A DNA stretch of 9,037 bases, from the NCBI GenBank assembly GCA_031281855.1, contig JAITEW010000304.1:1-9037 (forward strand), given 5' to 3'. Under the pieces are notes generated by a model, which was not told where the DNA came from, did not search any database, and worked only from the letters and a program-made list of their open reading frames with translations. Every line of letters starts with the position of its first letter. Position 1 is the first letter of the stretch. The translations under genes and the position numbers were made by a program. This document shows positions 1 through 5,053 of the stretch, one piece after another. Source of the stretch: Treponema sp. (GTDB taxonomy: Bacteria; Spirochaetota; Spirochaetia; Treponematales; Breznakiellaceae).

Positions 1-247
1 TGAGAATCCGGGCTGTCCTGTCATACACGGCTTCAGGAAAACGGGAACCGATGCGGTCCGCCAGTTCCGGGCCGGCCCGGGTTCCTAATACAGGGATCCC
101 TTTTTCCCTCATACGGATAATGATAGCCTCCGACTGTTCAACAGTTTTCCCCTCGCAGTAAACCACCTCAGGGTAGCCTGTCCGTTCCTGCCGCGCGGAA
201 TCGATAAACGCGAAACCCATATCATCAGACACGTCAGGACCGCTCAC
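1..247 (-). CDS. larB: LarB, NPN cofactor biosynthesis carboxylase/hydrolase (N-terminal part, cut by window edge)
   Basis: LarB carboxylates the pyridinium ring of nicotinic acid adenine dinucleotide and hydrolyses the phosphoanhydride, giving the bis-carboxylated mononucleotide that LarE then sulfurates. Only about 82 N-terminal codons are present; the C-terminal PurE-like catalytic domain lies beyond position 1. Family-typical N-terminal motifs are visible: a Phe-Ala-x-Ile-Asp stretch, then RTGYPEVVYCEGKT, and a later VLGTRAG. I chose the GTG at 245-247 because a GGGAG site sits 6 bases upstream. This makes the gene overlap the end of larC by 14 bases. Later in-frame starts (GTG at 230-232, ATG at 218-220) have poorer ribosome sites but cannot be excluded. 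The overlap implies translational coupling with larC. Family identity is secure; the exact start is an inference. Confidence 0.92.
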   Translation of the reverse strand, partial: MSGPDVSDDMGFAFIDSARQERTGYPEVVYCEGKTVEQSEAIIIRMREKGIPVLGTRAGPELADRIGSRFPEAVYDRTARIL

Positions 248-1535
248 ATTTTACTCCCAGGATCAGGCGCTCCGCTTCGTCCAGTGAAACGCCCTGTTTC
301 CGGGCCAGAGCGGCGCGGTCCTCAAATTCGATTTTGGAACTCCGTTTCTCTTTGCCCAGGAACACCGTCTTTTCCCGGACTTCCCCGAAATTCCCTGTAA
401 GGATCCCTTCTTCCCTTTTAAGGGAAAGCCGGTTCACCCTGGTTTCCCTGAAACCTATCGTTGTCGAAGAGCGGAAAAAAAGCTCCCGTAAGGAATCGCT
501 TTTTTCAGGATTGCACAACACAGACACTACGGTCCCGGGACGGGATTTTTTCATAGTACAAGGAGTAAGGGTAACATCCAGGGCTCCGGCTTCGAAAAAC
601 CGTTCCATAAGGAAGCCCAGGGCCTCGCCGGTCATGTCGTCAATATTGGCTTCCATGAAGATGAGTTCTTCCGAAATCCAGGGCTTCCCGCCTGAGTCTG
701 AAAGGCCCGCGGCGGCGCTTTCCCTGAACGAGACCCGGAGTATATTGGGCTTGTCCAGCTTCCGCGTTCCGATGCCAATCCCGGTTTCGCCTGCCCTGAA
801 GGAAGCGGCTCCGGTAATATATTCATCCACAGAAGAAGCGAGTATCGCCGCCCCTGTAGGGGTGGTCATTTCCTTGTCGAAGCCCCCGGTCTTAACAGGA
901 GCGCCTTTGAGCAGAAGCAGGACTGCCGGGGCCGGAACAGGCAGTATCCCGTGGGCGCACCGCACCGTGCCGCCTCCCAGTTCGATTTCGCCGCACGTAA
1001 CACGGTCAGGCTTCAATAAGTCAAGACAGACAGCGGCGCCTGCAATGTCGATGATCGAATCCATGGCGCCGACTTCATGAAACGCAATGTCCCCGACAGG
1101 TACGCCGTGCACCCTGGATTCAGCTTCGGCTATGCGGCGGAATATATCCAGAGCCCGGTTCTTCGCGCCTTCGCGTATCCCGGATTGTTCGATTAAACCC
1201 CGTATGTCCTTCCAGGACCGATGATGATGCTCATGATGAAAATGCTCGTGATGCGAATGTTCATGGTGTGAATGTTCATGCCCGTGATGATCGTGACCGC
1301 TGTGCTCGTGAACGTGATCCGCCTCAGGGGTTTCGCCGCATTCGGTATCGACATGCGCGCGGGTCCCTGTGATGCCGTTCCGTTCTTCAGGGGCAAAATC
1401 CAGTTTCCAGCCTTTAAGGCCGAGCTTTTCCAGCTCTTTCCGTATATCGTCAGGATCAACTCCCAAATCGACAAAAGCGCCTAATGCCATATCTCCGGAG
1501 ATTCCGGCAAAACATTCAAAATGCAGAATTTTCAA
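234..1535 (-). CDS. larC: LarC, nickel insertase for NPN cofactor (single-chain LarC1-LarC2)
   Basis: LarC is the CTP-dependent cyclometallase that inserts nickel into the bis-thiocarboxylate nucleotide to finish the nickel-pincer cofactor of lactate racemase-type enzymes. The 433-residue protein opens with the family signature MKILHFECFAGISGDM. It carries a histidine-rich insert at residues 74-105 (19 His in 32 residues), FHEVGAMDSIIDI near 152-164, TTPTGAA near 224-230, and the LarC2 part from about 287 with ANIDDMTGE and CTMKKSRPGT. The start is TTG (1533-1535), supported by AAGGAG at 1542-1547, 6 bases away. The TTG shares four bases (TTGA) with the larE stop. In Lactobacillus plantarum, LarC1 and LarC2 are joined by a programmed frameshift; here one open frame encodes both. 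The His insert is probably nickel binding or storage (inference). Function is secure from the family. Confidence 0.97.
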   Translation of the reverse strand: MKILHFECFAGISGDMALGAFVDLGVDPDDIRKELEKLGLKGWKLDFAPEERNGITGTRAHVDTECGETPEADHVHEHSGHDHHGHEHSHHEHSHHEHFHHEHHHRSWKDIRGLIEQSGIREGAKNRALDIFRRIAEAESRVHGVPVGDIAFHEVGAMDSIIDIAGAAVCLDLLKPDRVTCGEIELGGGTVRCAHGILPVPAPAVLLLLKGAPVKTGGFDKEMTTPTGAAILASSVDEYITGAASFRAGETGIGIGTRKLDKPNILRVSFRESAAAGLSDSGGKPWISEELIFMEANIDDMTGEALGFLMERFFEAGALDVTLTPCTMKKSRPGTVVSVLCNPEKSDSLRELFFRSSTTIGFRETRVNRLSLKREEGILTGNFGEVREKTVFLGKEKRSSKIEFEDRAALARKQGVSLDEAERLILGVKCERS

Positions 1536-2356
1536 ACTGATCTCCTTAGACTTTGTTCGATAGCCCGGTTCAGGCTGCCCATAGAGTAGCCTTCAAGCTC
1601 GAAGGCGATATATAAAAAACCGAAAGATTTAAGGGCCCCGGAAATCTCATCGAGAAGGGCTTCGCTGAAAAATTTGCGCCGCTCATCACGGGCTACTTCA
1701 ATGCGCGCCAGGTTTTCATGGGACCTGACCCTGAACTGGCGGAACCCCTTCGCCCTGAGAAAGTCCTCGGCCCTTTCAACACGGGAAAGTTTTTCCCTGT
1801 CGATGCGCTCCCCATAGGGTATCCTTGAAGCCAGGCAGGCGAAAGCCGGCTTGTCCCAGGTAGGAAGATCAAAACGCCGGGACAGTTCGCGGATCTCGTT
1901 TTTTGCCAGCCCTGCTTCCCTGAAAGGGCTTAGCACCCCCAGTTCCTTAAGGGCCTGCAATCCGGGCCGGTAATCCCCCAAATCATCCATATTGGACCCG
2001 TCCAGCACCGCCTGAATACCCCGCTCCCTGGCAGCCGCGATGATATGGCCGAATTCAATTTTCTTACAAAAGTAGCAGCGCTCTTTGGGATTAGCCGCCA
2101 CTTCATCATCAATACCGTTTTCTTCGATAAGGACATGTTCTATCCCCACCTGCTTTGCGATGCTTGCGGCGCACTCTATCTCGCTTTTCGGAAGCATAGG
2201 AGAGACGATGGTAACTGCTATGCTTTTTTTTCCCAATGCCGCAGCGGCGGCGTAACAGAGGAAAGAACTGTCCACGCCGCCTGAAAACGCCACTGCGGCG
2301 CTTCCAAGGGAAGAAATATAATGCAGCAGGAATTGGTATTTTTGATCGAGATCCAC
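1532..2356 (-). CDS. larE: LarE, ATP-dependent sulfur insertase for NPN cofactor
   Basis: LarE activates the carboxylates of the LarB product with ATP and converts them to thiocarboxylates. The 274-residue protein has the PP-loop ATP-pyrophosphatase motif FSGGVDSSFL at 24-33, a LDGSNMDD motif near 118-125 and KPAFACLASRIPYG at 169-182. Cysteines 94 and 97 (CYFC) plus Cys174 (in ACLASR) form a three-cysteine set. Cys174 matches the sacrificial cysteine of the L. plantarum enzyme. The extra pair suggests the [4Fe-4S]-dependent, catalytic type described for Thermotoga maritima LarE; that assignment is inference. The start is GTG at 2354-2356 with GGAGG at 2363-2367, 6 bases upstream. The gene is first in the larE-larC-larB run and follows a 138-base leader with possible regulatory hairpins. 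Confidence 0.97.
   Translation of the reverse strand: MDLDQKYQFLLHYISSLGSAAVAFSGGVDSSFLCYAAAAALGKKSIAVTIVSPMLPKSEIECAASIAKQVGIEHVLIEENGIDDEVAANPKERCYFCKKIEFGHIIAAARERGIQAVLDGSNMDDLGDYRPGLQALKELGVLSPFREAGLAKNEIRELSRRFDLPTWDKPAFACLASRIPYGERIDREKLSRVERAEDFLRAKGFRQFRVRSHENLARIEVARDERRKFFSEALLDEISGALKSFGFLYIAFELEGYSMGSLNRAIEQSLRRSV
1542..1547 (-). promoter_or_regulatory. Shine-Dalgarno site of larC (supports TTG start)
   Basis: AAGGAG lies 6 bases before the TTG at 1533-1535, inside the 3' end of larE. It justifies the rare TTG start, and its position predicts coupling of larC translation to larE translation. Confidence 0.85.
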
Positions 2357-2362
2357 ACCCAG

Positions 2363-2367
2363 CCTCC
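2363..2367 (-). promoter_or_regulatory. Shine-Dalgarno site of larE (supports GTG start)
   Basis: A perfect GGAGG lies 6 bases before the GTG at 2354-2356 and fixes that non-ATG codon as the larE start. No better-placed in-frame ATG is available nearby. Confidence 0.85.
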
Positions 2368-2424
2368 GTACGAAAGAGAAATTTTCAGAATCTTTAACAA
2401 GGCGGTTCCCTTCATGGGAGGCGG

Positions 2425-2445
2425 AAAAACCGCTTCATGCGGTTC
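2425..2445 (-). terminator. Hairpin with short U run in the larE leader (weak terminator or attenuator)
   Basis: On the minus strand AACCGC, a 5-base loop ATGAA and GCGGTT form a perfect 6-bp stem. The T run at its 3' side is five long, two of them in the stem. It could end transcription coming from the DUF3842 gene, or act as an attenuator in front of larE. The U run is short and a cytosine pair follows it, so strength as an intrinsic terminator is doubtful. A second copy of the 5' arm (AACCGCC, 2401-2407) downstream can pair with the same 3' arm, which allows a competing structure. Confidence 0.4.
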
Positions 2446-2494
2446 AGGACTATGTAAGCATTTTCCCGCCTAAGGGTCAAGACCCCTGGTTTGG

Positions 2495-2932
2495 TCAAAC
2501 AGGAACGGATCCGCGCGCCGTCATGCGTTCTTTCAGGATTTCCACAGCCCGGTCTATCATTTTGGCAAGAGGCAGGGTTTCAAGGCCCGCGATATAAAAA
2601 TGCTCCTGCTGCAAAGGGAGGAGTATGCGCTCCCCAGGGGCTGAAAGCACCGCTTCGCTCATGATCCGGGTAATCTCGCCCATCATGCTGTCGGCGATAA
2701 CGATGCCGATAGGCCCCAGGATAAAGTCCCCTGATTTCACCGTTACCCGGATGGCGTTTTCTCCGGCAGCGCCGCGGCCGGCCCCGGCTTTGACCATGCG
2801 CTCAACAGCCACGGCGTTGGTTCCAAGGGCGATAATCTCCGTATCACTGCCTGCTATTTCCTTTACCTTCCCTACGAGCTGCACGCCAATTCCGCCGCCC
2901 ATGCCGTCGATGATTATGATGGTAGTTTTCAT
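2495..2932 (-). CDS. DUF3842 family protein
   Basis: A small protein of 145 residues that I assign to the uncharacterised DUF3842 family from its overall pattern. It opens with a beta strand and glycine-rich turn, TTIIIIDGMGGGIG at 3-16, which resembles a nucleotide-binding or Rossmann-like start. GENAI (57-61), GPIGIVIADSMMGEIT (73-88) and LLPLQQE (104-110) follow. There is no signal peptide or membrane segment, so it should be cytoplasmic. The ATG lies 4 bases after the upstream stop codon; an AGGCGG about 10 bases upstream could serve as ribosome site. It lies just before the lar genes and after the MBG-repeat gene. Its function is unknown; a link to NPN cofactor use is only a guess from position. 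Confidence 0.82.
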   Translation of the reverse strand: MKTTIIIIDGMGGGIGVQLVGKVKEIAGSDTEIIALGTNAVAVERMVKAGAGRGAAGENAIRVTVKSGDFILGPIGIVIADSMMGEITRIMSEAVLSAPGERILLPLQQEHFYIAGLETLPLAKMIDRAVEILKERMTARGSVPV

Positions 2933-2936
2933 GCCT

Positions 2937-3689
2937 TTAGTTCCGCCTGACAGGGGGCCCTATGGTAAAATCCACTTCAGCATAAGCAAAAAAGTGGTTG
3001 TCGTCCCCAGGATAATACACAACCACATAATAGACGCCTTGTTCAATAGGAGCCCGTTCTACCCGCTTGAGCCCCCTGAGGGCGGTGGAGATACCGGACA
3101 AGGCGTTCTCATCAGGCTGTGAAAGGGCCTTAACCGCCGCGGCCCGGACTTCGGGAGCAGGATAATAGGAAAAAGAAAGGGGAACCTGGGGTTCAGATGA
3201 AGCCTGGACCCGTTTGGGATCCCCGTTGTAAGAAGCGGACTGAACTTTTTCGGCCTTGATGGTTATAACAGCCTTGGTGATACTGTACTCTACCATCACG
3301 TCTTCTCCCCGGGCATAGCCGTTCCCTGCAGGGCGGTTGATTTTTACGTAATAAAGGCCCGCATTGACCGGAGCTTCCCGGGTCCCGTCCTCGTCGAACC
3401 ACCAGGCCCCCAGGGACGGGTAATAGGTAACAACCAGGGGAACGTCCCGGTCAGAGCGGGCGTCCACAGGCTGGGGCCTGCCGTTGTAGACAACGCTCTG
3501 TTTAAGAGGGGAAATGATCTCAGCCGGAAGCTGCTGCCGCTCAGACGCCGCGCCGCGATCCGCCGGCTCTTTGGCGCGGGCAGCTTCTCCTGCGGTTTTG
3601 CAGGTCCCGTAAAGGAGCATGAATACAGCGCCGGCCATGAGGACAACCGGAACCGCCGCGCCGGATTTCCGGAAAAAATACCCAGTCAT
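2937..3689 (-). CDS. Exported or membrane-anchored protein with two MBG-like repeats
   Basis: I do not know a specific function. Residues 1-9 are short and positively charged, and 10-29 are hydrophobic, ending at Cys30 in LLYGTC. That could be a relaxed spirochaetal lipobox, or simply a signal anchor. After a low-complexity Ala/Glu/Arg linker (31-60) come two related units. Each starts with a YNG-x-P motif (68-72 and 154-158), continues with VPLxxxYYP (83-91 and 169-177), has an AP...G-x-YYV core (106-115 and 213-222) and ends with a V-x-(Y/F)-(S/T)-I strand. This matches the MBG (YGX-like) immunoglobulin-type repeat of surface proteins. The second unit has an extra segment of about 35 residues (178-212). 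The gene lies 17 bases after the HAD gene with no clear Shine-Dalgarno site; a TATAAT box immediately precedes it. Confidence 0.65.
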   Translation of the reverse strand: MTGYFFRKSGAAVPVVLMAGAVFMLLYGTCKTAGEAARAKEPADRGAASERQQLPAEIISPLKQSVVYNGRPQPVDARSDRDVPLVVTYYPSLGAWWFDEDGTREAPVNAGLYYVKINRPAGNGYARGEDVMVEYSITKAVITIKAEKVQSASYNGDPKRVQASSEPQVPLSFSYYPAPEVRAAAVKALSQPDENALSGISTALRGLKRVERAPIEQGVYYVVVYYPGDDNHFFAYAEVDFTIGPPVRRN

Positions 3690-3697
3690 TATGCTCT

Positions 3698-3727
3698 ATT
3701 ATACGCTCAAAACAGAACAGACTGCAA
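3698..3727 (-). promoter_or_regulatory. Possible promoter of the MBG-repeat / DUF3842 gene pair
   Basis: A perfect TATAAT (3698-3703) is preceded by TTGCAG (3722-3727) with an 18-base spacer. The -35 box matches only the first half of the consensus and lies within the end of the HAD gene. Transcription would begin at or within a few bases of the ATG at 3687-3689, so the message would be nearly leaderless. That would fit the lack of a ribosome site there. Chance occurrence is possible. Confidence 0.4.
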
Positions 3728-4417
3728 CAAATCCAAAGCCCCCCCAGGGCTGTCAAGGGCAAGATCCGCTTCCCGGCGCAGTTCCTGCCAGTCCGGGGCG
3801 GTTCCATCGTAGACCGCAATGAAAGCGCCTATACCCGCGGCGCGGCAGCCCTTGAGGGATTCCCGGAGATCCTCGAAGACAACGCATTTTGACGGAGCGA
3901 CGCCTAAGCGCGAAGCCGCTGCAAGCCAGATATCCGGGAAGCCCTTGCCCCGGACCTTGCCGCTTTCACCTGCGTTTCCCGGAGACGACTTGATTTCGTC
4001 GGTGTAAATAATAGAAGAAAAGAACTCCCGTATCCCGTGACGGCCCAGGACTGCTTCGCAGGCAGCAGGGAAGCTGGAAGTCGCGATGCCCAGTTTCATC
4101 CCCCTGGCGGCCAGAGCCCGTACCAGCTCCCCTGCGCCGTTCTTGAGCGGGACCTTTTCACGGTACTCGTCCAGGGCCAGCGATTCCCATTGGGAAATCA
4201 CCGTTTCAGGCTGAATACCAAGGCCGAAACGGCGCACAACGAATTCCGCCGACTGGGTCAGGGCCATGTTTTTAACCGCCTCCGCGGCTTCCCTGTCAGG
4301 AGCCCTGTTCAGCGAAAACTGCCAGTTCCGGAACACCTGTTCCCAGAGACTCATGGAATCCACCAGGGTTCCGTCGAGATCGAATATAGCCGCTTCAAAA
4401 GGATCGAAAAATCCCAT
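3707..4417 (-). CDS. HAD-superfamily hydrolase, subfamily IA (phosphatase or phosphoglucomutase-like)
   Basis: A cytoplasmic haloacid-dehalogenase-type phosphotransferase of 236 residues with all four motifs: DLDGT at 13-17 (nucleophile Asp13, acid/base Asp15), TSS at 113-115, Lys158 within GKGFPD, and FEDL at 181-184 (metal-binding acidic pair). A helical cap follows motif I (about 20-90), as in the beta-phosphoglucomutase group. The substrate cannot be read from sequence. The gene starts 9 bases after the thiE stop with no evident ribosome site, so it is probably translated by coupling and co-regulated by the upstream TPP riboswitch. A role on a thiamine intermediate, such as a monophosphate phosphatase, is an inference from that context. 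It could equally be a general sugar-phosphate phosphatase. Confidence 0.9.
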   Translation of the reverse strand: MGFFDPFEAAIFDLDGTLVDSMSLWEQVFRNWQFSLNRAPDREAAEAVKNMALTQSAEFVVRRFGLGIQPETVISQWESLALDEYREKVPLKNGAGELVRALAARGMKLGIATSSFPAACEAVLGRHGIREFFSSIIYTDEIKSSPGNAGESGKVRGKGFPDIWLAAASRLGVAPSKCVVFEDLRESLKGCRAAGIGAFIAVYDGTAPDWQELRREADLALDSPGGALDLLQSVLF

Positions 4418-4426
4418 GCGCTGATA

Positions 4427-5053
4427 TTAACCGGCGCAGCTTTTCAGGGCAAGCGCGGCGGCCCGGATATCGGGCTGAGAAAGAATCGCCGAGATCACCG
4501 CAACCCCTGCGGCTCCTGCGGCTATCACCGAAGCGGCGTTCCCGGGGTTTATGCCGCCTATGCCAACGACAGGGATCTTCACCGCATCTGCGACCGCCCT
4601 GATTCCCTCAATGCCGATAACTGCCCCGACATCGGCCTTACTGCCTGTAGGAAAAACAGCGCCGGATCCTATATAATCAGCGCCGGCTCTCTGGGCGGAC
4701 AGAGCCCCTTCCGGCGTATGGGCGGAAATGCCGATGATAAAATCCTTCCCCGCAATACGCCGGGCTTCAAAGCAGGGCAGATCCGACTGCCCAAGGTGAA
4801 CCCCGTCGGCTCCGGCCGCGAGGGCGATGTCCAGGCGGTCGTTGATGATAAGCGGGACCCCTCTTGAACGGGTCAGGGCCAGAACTTCCCTGGCGATATC
4901 GAAGAACTCCCTTGCAGGCGCGTCCTTCTCCCTGAGCTGCACCATCGTAACCCCGCCTGCGATAGCGGCTTCCACAGCTTCCGGCAGGGGCCGCCCAAAG
5001 AGAAGCTTCCTGTCGGTACAAAGGTAGAGAGAGAGAGAGCCGGGGTTAAGCAT
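4427..5053 (-). CDS. thiE: Thiamine phosphate synthase
   Basis: ThiE joins hydroxymethylpyrimidine pyrophosphate and thiazole phosphate to make thiamine monophosphate in the cytoplasm. The 208-residue TIM-barrel protein is of normal length. Motifs in order: VQLREKD (38-44), IINDRLDIA (69-77), GADGVHLGQSDL (81-92), GISAHT (108-113), DYIGSGAVFPTGSKAD (126-141) and the phosphate-binding loops GIGGI (164-168) and GVAVISAI (183-190). The ATG at 5051-5053 overlaps the end of cytX by 8 bases and has AAGGAG (5061-5066) 7 bases upstream. Together with cytX this points to building thiamine from an imported pyrimidine, under the TPP riboswitch upstream. A (CT)7 dinucleotide run lies within the first ten codons. 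No thiD, thiM or thiL is present in the window. Confidence 0.97.
   Translation of the reverse strand: MLNPGSLSLYLCTDRKLLFGRPLPEAVEAAIAGGVTMVQLREKDAPAREFFDIAREVLALTRSRGVPLIINDRLDIALAAGADGVHLGQSDLPCFEARRIAGKDFIIGISAHTPEGALSAQRAGADYIGSGAVFPTGSKADVGAVIGIEGIRAVADAVKIPVVGIGGINPGNAASVIAAGAAGVAVISAILSQPDIRAAALALKSCAG
5026..5039. repeat. (AG)7 dinucleotide run inside the 5' end of thiE
   Basis: Fourteen bases of perfect AG repeat (CT on the coding strand) encode Ser-Leu-Ser-Leu around residues 6-9 of ThiE. Such runs can change length by slippage. One unit gained or lost would shift the thiE frame almost at its start. Confidence 0.9.

Larger units (their letters stand above)
2357..2494 (-). promoter_or_regulatory. 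Leader region between the DUF3842 gene and larE
   Basis: This is the only gap over 100 bases inside the left-hand gene run. In minus-strand order it holds two 12-base inverted repeats (GTTTG-AC-CAAAC at 2489-2500, overlapping the upstream stop codon, and GGGTC-TT-GACCC at 2474-2485). It then holds a weak promoter-like pair (TTGACC at 2475-2480 and TACATA at 2451-2456, 18-base spacer), the hairpin at 2425-2445, a repeat of its 5' arm at 2401-2407, and the larE ribosome site. It looks like a separate control point for the lar genes, but the promoter match is poor at the -10 box. I recognise no known riboswitch class. Confidence 0.4.

Noticed and set aside
334..1080. Plus-strand open frame of about 248 codons
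   Set aside because: It is wholly antisense to larC, rich in Ser/Pro/Arg as expected from the complement, with no family signature.
1221..1316. Tandem DNA repeat array at the His-rich tract
   Set aside because: The repetition is at protein level with varied His codons; the bases are not repeated closely enough to call a tandem array or CRISPR.
234..1535. A programmed frameshift in larC as in L. plantarum
   Set aside because: The LarC1 and LarC2 parts are continuous in one frame here, so no shift is needed.
2625..3122. Plus-strand open frame of about 165 codons
   Set aside because: It is antisense to the DUF3842 gene and the end of the MBG-repeat gene; its composition is biased (Pro, Ser, Thr, Ile) and it has no domain.
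4037..4867. Long plus-strand open frame of about 276 codons
   Set aside because: It lies antisense to the 5' half of the HAD gene and most of thiE, both clearly real. Its protein is low in recognisable motifs and reflects high-G+C antisense openness.
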